A stretch of 64,000 nucleotides of DNA from contig CM053276.1 in assembly GCA_028583415.1 (NCBI GenBank), positions 10,136,663 to 10,200,662 of the forward strand, in the 5' to 3' direction. This document shows, piece after piece, positions 32,920 to 46,308 of the stretch (the first letter of the stretch is position 1; each line of letters opens with the position of its first letter). The position numbers and the translations under genes were made by a program. Below the pieces are notes generated by a model. It had not been told where the DNA came from and searched no databases. It worked only from the letters and a program-made list of their open reading frames with translations. Source of the DNA: Protea cynaroides. Taxonomy: Eukaryota > Streptophyta > Magnoliopsida > Proteales > Proteaceae.

Positions 32920-35867
32920 TTCGTGTTAGTTTTTATGGATTTTCTTATCAAACTTGATATTGGGCTATCATCTACCAATCTCACTCGTGGGTTATTGTGT
33001 TGTGAGCATTTTACTAACCCAACCAAGACCTTTAGCATTATGAGGATTAAGTTAGCATGGATATCCATCTGAGTGAAACTTCCTCTATGATGAAAGAGGT
33101 TGTCTCCTAACCGACCCGATTACAAGTAGACATTGTCTCACACACCTATTGAATGCAGGGCCGGGATACCAAGGTGATTGTATCCTCGGTTACACGGAGA
33201 CCGAGCCTGATGAAAGTGAAACAAATGTTCCCAATTATTTAGTTTGATGCTCACTGCCGTACATTTTGTAACAACAGTCGTTAATTTTGTCATTTAAACC
33301 AGGAACTATGTATTATGACTCAAAAGGTGACCTAATTGGTTCCCTTTATCACCCATTGTCGTCTAGACTATAGATCATGAACTTAAACAGCCGAAGAACA
33401 CTTGAACAGTGGTCATGGAAAACGAGCTCCCGCCCTCCCCCTCTAAAAAAATTAAGGAAAAAGAAAATGGAGTGAAGAGCTACTTCGTCTCCCCCACCAA
33501 AAAAAAATGAAGAAAAGAAAATGGAGTGGAGACTTCCGCTTTGTGTGCTTCATCAAGATATTTTATGCTGAGTGATTCAGAATCAAAACTGCCATAAGCA
33601 TGGAAACACGTTTGATTTGGTATAAGAATATAATTTGGAGAAATTTCTTGAGGAATTAGACATCGTCTGTCACCAAGGCGAGTTTTCTTTGTGCATTAAA
33701 GCTTTTACAATTTGTTTCTTGGTCAAAGCTGAACGTAGAATCGTACGGGTCCATTTGAAGAGAAATATTACCACTAGATCCGGTGCATTAGTGCTGGCAT
33801 GATTGCACCCCCTCGTTTATGAAACCTATTCGAACCTGCATTGTCTATAAAATTGGGCTGCATTTGATAATGCATTCTTGGAATGCAGCATCTCTCTTTG
33901 CAAAATAGAATTAAGAGTATTTTAGAATGAGCTGCATTCTCTAACACATTCTATTATCATGGAACAAAAATGCATATCAAATATTGTTTTTGTCATCTTA
34001 AAAATTGACCTAAAATGCAAACCAAAGGTAGCCCAACTGTGTGGTGGGACCTGAGAAAGCATTCATTCTCACCAAATCCCCTCCTAAATATGACGTGTTC
34101 GTGTGATCTGCCAGACATGCCTTGGGACATTTTTAAATAGATGAATGCAAGCAATCTCTCACTCTAGGAATGGAAAGACCTACGAAAAGACCTACGAATC
34201 CTACTAACTCATCTGTTTACCGTACCCATTGGTATTGGGAAAATGAAATTTTTTAAAAAAGTAGCCAAAACTATAATATCTATGCAAGCTACAACTGGTC
34301 TCCTTCTATGCTTCTTTTTAATATGTGCTGTATCTTGTTTCAATTCTGTTCCTCACCTTTTCCTCTTTGCTGGGTCGTCTCCCCTTTCCTACAAAATAAT
34401 GTGGAAACCTGAACCTTCTTCCTGGCAAATAGAATCAAGACTGGAAGAATTCTTGATGTTCCAGCGCAAGAAGAGATCATCAACCGAAACAAAAACAATA
34501 TAGTAATCTGAAAACTGGGTGTAAACAAAAGGTCAGTATTACAATACTACAAAGTCTACAGGGGCAACTTACATGGCTAGGGTATGTATGACCAAAAATT
34601 TACATTTCCATTTCAAGAATTAACCCAACTCATTTTTATAACCTGGTGCGATTCATGGATTTTATTATGCAGCAAATGTCCACCCAAGCTGATTCACCGA
34701 GCTACTCCCTGTAAAAGTTCCAGAGAAGAAATTGTGAGTTTTCTAAATTTGGGAGACACCCAAGATGATGACAGGAATCTAGATTTACGCCATAAATAAG
34801 ACACTACCCACTGAGGTGATAATTTCTATACAATGAACTTGTCTAACAGATGGTGTAGCAGCGAAAAAGAGTTAACTAGTACTAATTGGAGTGCATCAGG
34901 GATAATCATCCAGTATTATTTCTTAGAATAGGTCGGGGATAATTAGTTGAGAAATTCTTTACAGGTTGCGGGGTTACTTTTGGCTTAGTTCATCTCATTC
35001 TAAGTGTTAACTGGTGTCCTCGACTGGATAGGAGTGTCAGGCCCTTTTTTTCTCTTTTTTTTTTTTTTTTTAATTTTCAGTTTATGTTGTCTAATTTTGT
35101 AGTCGCAGAACAACTAGAATGCTTCCTATAGCTGGTGGCAGGTTTTGTTTTGTTTTCTCCTTTTGGTATTTGGATTTCTTGAGCAGCTAATGAGTAAGAA
35201 ATAAGTCTGATTCAGTGTCTAAATAGATGTAATGGTCCCTGGCCTATACACATGAATTACGAGATAATAATATTCAGTTTACTTCAATTTTGGCTGTGAG
35301 TATTTGCAATGGACATGAGTGGGTTTTCAGGTTGCCCGTGGATTCCAGGGTTCTGCATCACAGGTGAACTCTTGTTTCCTTCCTCCTATCTTCAATTTAC
35401 TTACTATCTTCATTCGAGATCAGTTTCTACTGGTACTCTCACCTTGTGGCATCCTGTTCTCTTTACAGTTTGCTTAGATTTATCATTTATCATCAGTCCT
35501 TAGTTAATGGTCAGATTAGTCTTATTTGATTCCTCAGTCTCTGTTGCTTAGATTTATTGATTTCCTATAATTAGGATCTAGTTTACCCGCCTAAATTAAT
35601 ACATCTATCATCCCAGCACTGTTTTCTTACCATCACTAGGTAGCGTCATCAGCCCCTTATTCTGATCTCAGATTTCTGAGATTTTTTTACTGGCTGCTAG
35701 ATCCAGTCACTAAGGGTACTTAACCTAAATTCCAGATCCATCAAGATCAGTTTTCACCAAGTTTTCAAGTTTCTTTTATGTTTTCTACTTCTGAATTTTC
35801 TGGGGAGCCCAGCTCCTACATGGCCCAATGTAGGAACCTTTCTTACATGTCAATTATAAATGCCAAC

Positions 35868-35995
35868 AGCTGCCACATGGCTGATCAGATAGGGCCAAAT
35901 TTTGTGGACAGGTAGACCCCTAGGTCCCATACTTATATGTCCAGTTTCAGCCCCAACTGGAGTTTGATACATGGAAAAACAGAGCTTTGAAAATC
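35868..35995 (+). repeat. Dispersed repeat, copy 2
   Basis: Counterpart of 187-310, with the same order of AGCTGCCAC, TTTTGTGGAC, AGTTTCA and AGAGCTTT-like motifs. No coding potential. Confidence 0.45.
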
Positions 35996-36722
35996 CAGGG
36001 CTATGAGAGAGTACACAGTAACTGTCAGACTATGGTAAGTGTGCAGGAACATACAGGGGATGCATGCTAATACTCAGGTCGGTATTTGATTAATTAGACT
36101 CTGCAATTCATCACATGGCTAATCCAGACCACGATCTCTCTATCCAACAGTTAAAATAGCAACATCAGCTATTCACATGGCAGGGCATGTAGGAAGGGCT
36201 ACTACAACGGGAATGTAGAAACCTTTTTCCTTTTCTGTGTTTTATTCTATTTCTGCTTCATCTTTTCTGGTGGTTTGGTATTAATTTTCTCTGTGATACC
36301 TTAGAATTGGAGATCCACCTTGCAGATCCTTCTCTCAAGTCCTTTATTTAGAACATGAGAGATCAGATTTGCCATCAGAGGTACAAGCACAAGGAAGGCC
36401 CATTTACAAGCACTCAAAAGTACTCTGATACAACCATAGACAATTGCAACCAACTCTGCCAGAAACTAGTGAAAATTAATCCCTTCGAACTTCATAAGAT
36501 AATAGACCCAAGATAGCGGCAGGTTCCAAACTCTACAATCACAAACCAATATTTTCTTCAGGCACTCTCATATTCCTCTCGTATATAGCCCCATAACTCC
36601 TACCTTCTCCAAAGGTGGGTCACAATGTATTCTAAAAAACTTCAGGATATCTCCCCTTTCATAATGAACCATGGCTCTGTAGCAACTGATGTCAATTTTA
36701 CAAATTATACCATCTTCTTACT

Positions 36723-37947
36723 GATGCTGCCACTCCATCAACACCAGGTAATTTCAACAGGTGAAGAAGGCAGACCAACTTCATCAGGAAGAATCTTTTA
36801 GTTTATTCAGCAGATCAATGATCAAATCTTGTCAAAGTAACACCATACATCACACAGTTTAAAACTGCCAGAAACCATCATAGCTGAGAGAACATACACC
36901 AAGATGTTTGTAAGGACATGCCTCAAAAGATAACCTTCCCATCACTTGAAGGTAATTTCAGAGTTCCAATCCGGCAATCCGCCACATTAAAAATTATGAG
37001 TAATGACCTCATAGGAACCAACTATACAGGGAAGGAGAGAGGAGCGGGAACAGTTTGTAATAGAAAGCTGAAATGACTACATGTAATCCATAAGTACATA
37101 ACTGAAGCACTAATGGAGACTGAATCTCACATAAAGGGATGAAAGGGAACATCAATGGAGAATATCGAAAACACCATTATCAGGTAAGGGAGAAAAAGGG
37201 ATGGGAACCAAAATATACACGATGGAAAATTGATGGGAAATTTTAAAGAGATGGGATAATTGTAGGGAATCAAAACGAAGAATTAATAGGAAAGGGAAAG
37301 GGATGGGCTGTTGTTACAGCAGAACCAAAGGGGGAAGGGAGAGAGGACCAAGAGAACAAGAAGAGGAAAGAAAGAGAACAAGAAAAGGAAAGAAAGAAGC
37401 TGTCAACGCAGCAAGAGAGAAAGGGAAATCAAAGAGAGAGATCAGAGGGATACCATACAGAGGGAGAGAGCCGAGAGCCTCTTCTTTTCTTTATTCTCAA
37501 TAATCCTTTTTCATTATTCCATCATAATTTCATTAACTAAAACTATCTTTAAATAAACTTACAATCCTAATTGGACTGAAACTCTAAAAAAACACAATTA
37601 GAATTCAAATATGACTTCAATACAAGAGTCCTAATTAAACTCAACTACTAATTAGAAAATCAACTCAAATACTAATACTCACCTACGTCTAAGGGATGAG
37701 AGACCCACAACTAGTACAAACTAATAAAATATAAAAATAAAAAACTAATCACGTCTAAAGAGAGGGGGGCCCACAAGATAATTTTTCCAATAATAAATAA
37801 AAAAAAGAAACTGACTAAAACCGTGGCTACCTCCTTAATAGGAAATAAAACTCTAAAATAAGATTAAATCAAAAGAAATAAAAATTACAAAGATTTCTAA
37901 ATTAAATCCTAAGAAGATTCCTATCCAACGGATCTTGGCCTGCATCA
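36723..37947 (-). mobile_element. LTR-like fragment ending in GCATCA
   Basis: The right edge GATCTTGGCCTGCATCA resembles the right edge of LTRs A-C. A purine-rich tract at 37320-37470 followed by AT-rich, CCTAAT-rich sequence is also LTR-like. TGATGC at 36723 could be the left edge, giving a length close to 1.2 kb, but no 5-bp duplication supports it. Treat the left limit as provisional. Confidence 0.35.
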
Positions 37948-38288
37948 AGCACAATAGTGGCTTTCAAATCATTCAAAACTACTTAGTTTTGTGTTGCCTG
38001 TGAAAGCTCAGAGAAACATATTTTGGTCAACACCCCCCCCCCCCCAAAAAAAAAGGATTTTCTGCATATAAACCTTTCCAATCTTGCTTCTGTACCATAC
38101 CATACTATCACTTTTGGAAGGTGAAAAGTCTAATCCTAAAGAATTATCCCAAACCCCTATATATTATACCTGCTAAAGCAGCATTTTCCAGCAGAAAACC
38201 AGAAGCAACTAGGGTTTGATCAAAAGGTTTAAGGAGCACAGAGGCCCAAAATTGATGAAAGAAGGCAAGGTTGACAAATTGCTGATAA

Positions 38289-38297
38289 AATATTTAA
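38289..38297. repeat. Left 9-bp target duplication (AATATTTAA)
   Basis: Identical to 40244-40252; nine bases is the hallmark duplication of Mutator-like elements. Confidence 0.85.
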
Positions 38298-40243
38298 GGG
38301 TAAATTATTCATACCACCCCTGTGAACTTTGCTTATTACACATGAACCTAAAAGTTGACAACAATTACTCATACTACCCCCTAAACCTTTGTGGACCGTT
38401 ATACCCTTAGTCCATTTACCAACAAAAAGACCAAATCATTTTTGCCCTTTTCAAAACAGAGATACATATAATTAATGACATAAATACCCTTTAACCCTTT
38501 ATAGAGAATCAGTCCCACATATCCACCCCATTGTTCGGGCGCTCTCTGGTCGTCTTCTCCATCGCCGGTCTGGGTGATTCTCCATCGCCGGTCTTTGGTG
38601 CTGCAATTGCCCAGATCATCGATTCCTTGTCCAAAATCATCGATTTCGCCGGAGAATTCATCATTATGTTCAATCGGTATCAGCAGTGTGACCTCTTGTT
38701 GTTTGACGAAGTGAAAAAGGACGATAAAGCACAAAATTTTTGATTAAATATTTTGATCCCCATTTTTTGGTCAATCAATCCTCCAGAAAAAACCCTCCAC
38801 GATCTGTTCGAATCTCTGATTTGATGATAAATAATCTACTTGGAAGGCGATTTGGCGATTCGGCAATTCTACTGATTTGATGATCCCCATAATTTTGTTG
38901 TTCGATTCCAATCTATTTGGTGATGATGGTCTTTATTTGTTGGCTTAGATCAGTTCTAGTGATTTTTATTATCTGTTCTGATCGATTCTGCTCACCACCG
39001 ATTATCTCCTTTTTTCTCTGCAACAAACAGCAGAAAGCTTTTTGTAGTCCTCGAAATGGAGTAACCCATTCTCTCCATTTTTATTATCTGTTTTGATCGA
39101 TTCTGATCACCAACGCATGTATTTTTTGCAGCGGCGGCCACTCGGAGGATGACAGATCCATAGGAGTGCATCTTCCATTGCCGAACACACCAGCCCTTGT
39201 TCCTCTGTTTGCAACCTGCTGCTGATGTTGCTGCGCAGCTTCTATTAGGTTCCCCTGCTTTCCCCAAACAGAGGAGCACTTTTGCTTCATTATTTGCTGT
39301 TGTTTCAACTGTAGGGTAACGAACTTACACAAGAACCACCGATTTGTAGTTCCTCTTTCTCCAAAAGGTCGGAACTTGTCGTCTCTATTAATTCTCTACA
39401 ACTGAAATTTTCTGATCGTCAAAAAAAGTGTGCTTAAATGGTGTTTTTAATATGGTTTCTTAAAGTGTTTTTTAATGGATTTTTAAAATGAAACTTCCAA
39501 CGCATTAGGGGGAGTTTGATTCGGGAATTCATCTTGTCGCCCATTTGTGATTGGCAGATGAGAGAGAGGAATGAAGGCGGAGAGAAAGAGTTTTGGACGA
39601 TGGCAGTTGTTTGTTTCTTCTTTCCGATAACTAAGATGGCAGTTCTTCATTTCTTTCCTGATCGGTGACAAGCGAAATTCTCTATTTTCTCTTTTGCCGC
39701 GGCAACTATCTCATCTAGCATACGCTCTCCAGATCCGTTGAGATTTGACTTCGAAATCTAAACTCTTAGTCTGGCGGTGATGATTATTTCTGGTTTTCAG
39801 TCTTCATCTCAATTACGATGGCATTTTTTTTTTCTTTTGTTCGATCCCATCTCGGCATGGTTACCGTAATTAAGCAAGACAATCCGGCATCAATTGCGGC
39901 AGCCGTGGAATTATCTGTCACAGGGATCACCAAACGCATCCACCGTAACACTCAACTCCACAGTCGGGGTTTAGGTTGTCTGAACTGAATAGATTTTAGG
40001 ACTTTTAGAGTCGGGCTTTAGTGAAACTACTCAGTTAAACTCAGTTAAAGAGTTTAACCTATTTTAGTCTTTTCACCATACCCATGAGGGTAGTTTAGAC
40101 ATTAAAAGAGTTTAACCTTGATAACATCATCATTTGTGGTCTGTGTAACAAGGTTTGAAATTTAGGGGTAGTATGAATAATTGTTGTCAACTTTTAGGTT
40201 CATGGTAAGCAAAGTTCACAAAGGTGGTATGAGTACTTTACCC
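38298..40243. mobile_element. Non-autonomous Mutator-like element, 1946 bp
   Basis: Long terminal inverted repeats: the left starts GGGTAAATTATTCATACCAC and the right ends GTGGTATGAGTACTTTACCC. The inversion continues for about 110 bp and includes AACCTAAAAGTTGACAACAA on the left and its complement TTGTTGTCAACTTTTAGGTT on the right. A perfect 9-bp target duplication flanks it. The interior has CG-rich, exon-like patches (38530-38730 and 39120-39330) but no transposase and no long frame, so it could carry host gene fragments. I recognised no source gene. Confidence 0.85.
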
Positions 40244-40252
40244 AATATTTAA
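40244..40252. repeat. Right 9-bp target duplication (AATATTTAA)
   Basis: Exact repeat of 38289-38297. Confidence 0.85.
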
Positions 40253-41929
40253 AGAACCTAAAAAAGGGTTACGGATAAAATGAGGTAACATTACTACAAA
40301 CAAAGAAAAGATTTAGAATCAATTGACTAATGTGAAAAGACTAAGCAAATTGGTTGACCCTTATTTTCGCTTGAAGCTTCCTAAACAAAGAACTAAAAGA
40401 ATTACATGAAGTTCAGAGACAAATACATATGGTTTAGACAACTACCAAAGAGAAAAACAAAAGTTTTGTTCATACTTACAAGCCCCAACATATGACTTTG
40501 TAATACTAAAAAAACCTTAGTAAAGAGAAACGACCTGAAAAAAACTCCTAATCAAACAAAAAATTCTGTATTCCCATAAAAAACCTACACATTACCCAGT
40601 ACACTAACAGTAACTTTCTCAAATCAATGGATTATGTATCGCTAAGAGCCTGGAAAGAAGACGGAATGCTTTCAAATGACGTCATGCAAATAAGTTTTGA
40701 CAATTGAAACTGATAGTCCAAAAGTAAAAGCCACTGAACTAAAACTCGTACTTTCTAAAACATAATACCTTGCAGGATAAGACAGAAACCAACCAAAATT
40801 AAGTCTAAACAACCAGACTGACACCCTAACTGAAGCAGATAGAACACGTAAATGAGCCTCTTTTAGTGAAAATAAGCCTTTGTGCTATACATGTTGAACC
40901 TTTGATCCCATGGTTTTCATTATAATAGGCCACTTCCTAAATTATGGGCATAAGGTAGGAATGTAGGAATACGGGATTAGTATTTTAGCATCACAAGTTT
41001 AGTTAGATAAGTCTTTATTTAGTTGAGTACATTTATCTAATTTGATAAGACTTTTAATGTTTTAAGTCTTTTATTGTTTTTACATGTTTTAAATGTTTTA
41101 AATGTTTTAAGTTACTTTCTTTATTTTAAGGTAAAGTTCTATTAGAAATAAACTACCTCCAGGTAAGTTATTGTTTAGAGAAGTCCTAGAACTACAAGCC
41201 TTAGCACGAATTTGATGAATGAAAAATTGGCTGCTGCTTTTTCTGCAATGGAAAAACCTTGTGTTCGATCAAGGAAATGAACTGATGTTTGATTCAATTG
41301 ACACCTTGCAATGGAAAGCCCAGGTGGATCTTATATTGTTCTTGGTGGTGAATCCAAAGTAAGATTTCAGGTGGGTGAATCATAAAATTCACATCCTTCT
41401 TCTTACCCTCCATTTAACCTCCATTAATGAACATGTATTTTTCCATTAATTTCATATTTGATTCTATCATTCTCTATTAATGGCTGCCATCCACCTTCCA
41501 TCATTATCTATTGTTTCTGCCATCACATCCTAGTATGTTAATTTAACTATATTTTAAATTGTTACCATCCAATTTGATCTTCCATCCATTGATTAGATCG
41601 TGAGATCTAAGTTTCCACAACAACAACAAAAAAAAAAAACACTTGCATATGTTCACTAGTTCTCAGCTATCTTAGGATTCTTCCATATCTCTTGATCCAA
41701 CCCTTGGATCGCTTTCATATTTGGATATAGTGCTACAAACTTACAATCTGGTTCTCATCCTCCCATCGGATCTTGATTTATTATGAGTTTTATATTCTGG
41801 TTCTAACCAGTTCACTGCGATTCTGACTATCGGATTCCCTCCCCCACCACAAACCATCGAAGAAGGATTTTCATCCATATCAGATATATGCAAGGAAGGG
41901 CCAAGATTTTCTTTTTCATTTTTCATAAT
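40253..41929. other. AT-rich intergenic DNA, nothing recognised
   Basis: Long A-rich stretches, a short GTTTTAAAT/GTTTTAAGT repeat cluster around 41055-41110 and no supported coding sequence. Confidence 0.5.
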
Positions 41930-42352
41930 TATTATTTTTTTGGTGCAGAATGTTGGGCAGTCAAGAAGAATCATATAGATAAATTTAGTGTAGCTGAGAT
42001 GAGTATGTTAAGATGGACGTGTGGCAAAACTAGGAAGCATAAGATAAGGAATGATCGTATTAGAGCTGATTTGGGAGTAGCGCCGATACATGATAAACTA
42101 CGAGAATGTCGTTTGAGATGGTATGACCATGTTCAACGGAAGCCATTAGATGCTCCCGTTCGGAGGAGTGATTTAATTCAGATTAAATGATCTAAAAGAG
42201 ATAGGGGTAGACCTAAGATGACTCTAGCGGAGGTGGTGAAGAAAGACATGTATAGCTCAGGCCTTGCTTCAAGTATGACATCGAACAGAGCTGATTGGTG
42301 GACAAAAATCCATGTAGCCAACTCCATTTAGTTGGGATAAGGCTTTGTTGTT
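41930..42352 (+). pseudogene. 3' end of an RTE-type LINE
   Basis: A frame at about 41940-42190 reads GAECWAVKK, then MLRWTCGKTRKHKIRN, GVAPIHDKLRE, RLRWYDHVQR and DAPVRRSD. This is the conserved C-terminal stretch of many plant non-LTR reverse-transcriptase proteins. It continues out of frame with an RGRPKMTL-like block near 42200 and a W..KIHVANSI-like end near 42300. The 3' end GGGATAAGGCTTTG followed by TTG units (42335-42358) is the usual tail of plant RTE elements. Only this truncated end is present, as expected for a 5'-truncated LINE insertion. Confidence 0.75.
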
Positions 42353-42502
42353 GTTGATTATTTTTTGGGGGGGAAGGGGGGAGGGATGGGAGATGCGACG
42401 TTCCATGCATGTATGTGGAATGCTAGCATGACACACACCACATAGATTTTCCACAATCCACCTTACAAGGGACCCTGTTTGAGGGGCTAAATAAATATTT
42501 GT

Positions 42503-42580
42503 GCCATAGTTGTCAATGTACCAAGGCAAACCAAGGCGGTGGCCAGGTGCCTGTGGTGCCTAAGCGACAAAGGCATGCAT
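42503..42580. repeat. GGCG-rich MITE-like repeat, truncated copy
   Basis: Starts GCCATAGTTGTCAA and contains ACCAAGGCAAACCAAGGCGG, CCAGGTGCC and AAGGCATGC motifs, but lacks the matching inverted end. Confidence 0.5.
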
Positions 42581-43762
42581 GTTAAGATGTAATTTTGAGG
42601 ACCGTCATTGTTGTGGGCCCTTCGCTTTCATTATAGTCTACATGTAAAATGAAAATTTTCATTTCTTTTACTTGCAAATATGAGAGGGGAATGTATATAA
42701 AAAAATAAAAATAAAAGACAATGAAAGAGGGGGTGGTTGCAGCTACTTCTCCTTTATCCTATCCTGCCCCTCCCTGATGGCAATGAGGGTTCAACACATC
42801 CAATTCATAAATCCCTCTTTGCTACAGGATCTCTACACAGTCCAAACCCAAATTTAACCTTTAACAACAAACAAGAGTAATTGAAATTGAACAAATAATT
42901 TCCCAACTTCAAATCTGGCTATAAGAATGCTTCAAAAATTAGGATCTTTGACCCTTAGGATATGAGGAACAATATCTCAGAAGATGAGCTTGATCCAATG
43001 GGTGGGATCGCAAGCAATCTTGCCCGTAGGTCTCAAACAGGTATTTTAGTAATCTAGAATTATAAAATTATGGAAAAACTCACTTATCTTGAGATTCAGC
43101 CGTTGGAAGGTTTTCAAACTTGGAGGGAAAATTCTCTAGGATGTGCTTGATAACATATCCAAATTTGAAGGTGATCCAACCATGGATGAAGAAATTATGA
43201 ATTTTCAAAAAAACCATTATTATCTGAAAACGGGAATGAAGAAAATAAGAGTTTCGGTTGAGTCTCACAACCAGTGAGACCCAACCAGAATTTTTTAATT
43301 AAAACTCTGGCCAACTCCCTCTACTGCCGCCAGCCTCTCTTACTCTTCTTTATAGTCTTTGAAGAGTTACAACTAGAATCTAAAGTCCATACTAAAATTA
43401 AGGAAATCAAAACCTCCTTTATAATTAGGAAGTTTCTAAAACATAGGAAAAGGAAAGTTTCTAAAACACAAAATTAGGAAACTTAGTCTTAGTATCCAAG
43501 TAACTAAAATTTCTAAACTTCTAGCCTATATTTTAGGAAACTAACAATGGAAATAAGCAACCTACAAATTAGGAAACTAAATAAAATAATCCTAACTAAA
43601 ATAGACTATGCTTGCTGGCGGAAATTCTGGAAATCTGGCTGTTGGGCTGGTAGTAAAGAGATCTCTCTAAAGAGAAATCTCGGCTGCTGCATGAATGGGC
43701 CTAGGCTTGGCCTGGCCCAGCTGAACTCTTTCGGCCCCTTCTCTTGGTCCTGATCTGCATCA
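42581..43762 (-). mobile_element. LTR-like sequence ending in GCATCA, left limit unknown
   Basis: The right edge GATCTGCATCA at 43752-43762 resembles the LTR terminus of the tandem element, and the preceding GGGCC- and CCTAAAATT-rich sequence resembles an LTR. A poly-C/poly-A run follows directly at 43763-43800. There is no primer site or coding sequence, so support is weak. Confidence 0.3.
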
Positions 43763-43851
43763 CTCCCCCCCAACCCCCACCACAAAAAAAAAAAAAAAAA
43801 AAAGAAAACAATCTTTCCATTCTTTCTAAGTTCAATCAATGGTTTCTAGTT

Positions 43852-43941
43852 TCTAGGACCTAGGCGCCAAGAAAACTTGGCAGCCAGTTGCCTACGACCT
43901 AAAAAAAGCCCTTGGCACTTAGGCAACAACTTGATAACTAT
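43852..43941. repeat. GGCG-rich MITE-like repeat, diverged copy
   Basis: Contains CCTAGGCGCC near the left end and ends CAACAACTTGATAACTATG, a mutated form of the family terminus TTGTCAAGGCG/CATAGTTGTCAA. Confidence 0.45.
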
Positions 43942-44479
43942 GATTCATGCGTCCAGTGGACCATAGCTTTTCAACTTTATTTGATGATAACAATATTTTC
44001 CCATACACAGGACCAGCAGAATGTTCAGGGGCACCATGTAGGGACATGCCTATCAGTTACAGGAGACCAAGAGCCCATTCTAAGATTGAACAGAGGTGAG
44101 AGATTAATTTAGCCAAAAAAATCAGCATTGTTGTGTTATCAACAAAATATTTTCAACCATACTCACAGGAGTATTAGAAGGGAAACTAGTGTAGCTTTTA
44201 AGAACAAACAACACTATAAATTTTCTGGTCATGTTCATTTATGGTCCTGATTTTCTGGGTGTGCAAAACATGGGATTTTATTGACAATTCAGTTATATTC
44301 TGAACACTTAGTTCACATTCCAGACTCAAGTTGCTCTAAGTCCCATTAAATTCACATGTTTAATATAGGTTTCTGCTTGAACTCCCTTTGTGGGGATCAA
44401 CTACCACGTCTGTCATAGGTATATAGGTTACATTAATTTCACATTCTTCTTCTATATCAGGAATATAGTGATACTGGAT

Positions 44480-46100
44480 ATCTATATGTTTTCCCTTCTA
44501 GCCATTTACACCAACTGTATTTCAGGCTTATTGCCGCCTGATTATCACAGAAAATTTCCACTGGATCATTTTCCAGATCCAGCCCAAATTCCATTAAAAC
44601 CCGACTTATCCAAACTGCATGAGTACCGGCCATACTACAAGCACTGTACTCAGCTTCCTGTGGGTGCCTCACAACACACACTTGTTTCTTGCTACCCCAC
44701 AAACAGTTACACCTCCATATGTAGACACATGTCCAAAGTGAACTTACAGTCATCTTTGTCAGCATCAGAGTAACCAACAACCTCAAGCTTTTCCACTTGA
44801 TAACACATTTTAAGTGTTTTGTTCCTTCGATTATTTCATTATCCTTTTCACTGCTTCCCAATGTGCAGAACCATGATTACTTTGGTATATATTTACCACA
44901 CTGACTGGATAAGCCAAATCCATTGTGTACACAACATAGCGTACATCAAAATTACCTACTGCCTGAGCATAAGAAACATTCAATTTTCCCTGTCTTTCTT
45001 GAGGACACTGACTTCTTGACAAAGTCATTCCCACAACAATTGGGGTTGAAGAGGGATGGCAATTCTGCATCCCAAACATTTTTTTAACACCGTATTCAAG
45101 TATTTCTCTCGACTCAAACACAACTTACGTTGTGTTCTATCTCGTAAGATCTGAATTCCTAGGATATGGGATGCTTCCCCCATATCCTTCATTTCGAATC
45201 TGTTGTCAAAGTTCATACTTGGTCTTTTCCAACATTTCTATGCCATTTACAGCTAACAGTATGTCATCAACATACAATGAGAGAATTGTAAAACTACTCC
45301 CACTTTTCAAAATATATACACAATTGTTCAATTTGTAAGCCACAAATCCTAATTCAAGAATTGCTTTGTACCAAGTACCACTGTCCAGAGAACTGTTATA
45401 ATTTGTACAAAGACTTTTTAGCGCATCTGTTTTCTTGCAAGCAGGATTGGGAGGCGGTTTCCCGCCGACAAAAAGACTTGCAACTATGGCAAGGTCGGCC
45501 ACCCAAATAAATATTAGGCCGCTCCTGCTATGGAAGCTAGAAGAAGAAAACAGAATTTGACTACACAGCACCTGAAAAGCAGGAAAGGGTTCCAAACCTA
45601 AACAAAAGAAGGCTCTACACCTGCCTTATGTCCCCTGAAAAACAGATTCACGACTATTGCAGCAGATAAAAGAAGCTTTCCATTCTCAGTTCTTCCGTAT
45701 ATCACTGACCTGTCCGGAGTGTACCAAAGTCTTCTTACTTACTTTTCCTGTCCCTCTACCTAAAAACCTTCAGGTTGTCGCATATAAATGATTTCTTTTA
45801 ACTCGCCATTTAGAAAGGTTGTTTTAACATACATCTGGAATAATTCTAAGCCCAGATGTGTAGTGCCAGTATTAACCTTATAGAGGTAATCTATACCTTC
45901 TAGTTGTGTATATCCTTTTGCGATTAACCGGACCTTGAACTTATCTATAGACCCATCTACTTTGTACTTTTTCTTAAGTACTCAATTGCAACCTAATGGC
46001 ATTTCCATCCTTTGGTAAGTTGCATAGTTCCAATACTTAATTCTTTGTGATATAATCAATTTCCTCCCGCATGGCATTTAGTAAGTCACCTGATTCTTGC
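44480..46100 (-). pseudogene. Decayed Ty1/copia pol (reverse transcriptase and RNase H)
   Basis: On the - strand, reading from 46100 down, pieces match copia polyprotein order. An N-terminal part with a DGSID-KFKVRL-AKGYTQ-like block lies near 45900-45960. The reverse-transcriptase active-site motif YVDDILLA falls near 45260-45290, the FEMKDMGEASHILGI block near 45170, the SSTP and AYPV region near 44900-45060, and the RNase H segment with CDNQAAISL near 44540. Frame changes between blocks and stops show it is inactive. The primer-site complement at 47205 could belong to the same element. No intact LTR pair was identified. Confidence 0.8.
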
Positions 46101-46308
46101 AATTTCACTGCTTCGTTACAGGTTACAAGATAAACTACTTCTTCAACCTTTGTGTCAACATAATAAATAGTAGTCAACTAAATAAGTCAAAGGCGCTCTA
46201 AGTCCTCATACTCCCACTTATCTTAGGTTCCGAACCTCGCACTTGAGAATCAACTTGATCTTCTGGAACTTGAGTCCCACAAAAAATCCTATTTCTTCTT
46301 GAGAGTAA

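Larger units (their letters stand above)
32920..38288. other. Gene-poor intergenic region
   Basis: No supported gene. A small open frame at 34243-34503 (86 residues, hydrophobic segment near residues 19-33) has no recognisable motif and weak context; I do not call it. Contents include a local duplication at about 33425-33530 (two CTCCCCC...GAAAATGGAGTG units), the dispersed repeat at 35868 and an LTR-like stretch ending near 37947. Confidence 0.5.

Noticed and set aside
34243..34503. 86-residue frame with a hydrophobic segment
   Set aside because: No recognisable motif, AT-rich surroundings, no splice or promoter support; kept only as a remark.
37303..37556. Arg/Lys/Glu-rich overlapping frames
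   Set aside because: Purine-rich tract within an LTR-like region; both frames are repeat translations.
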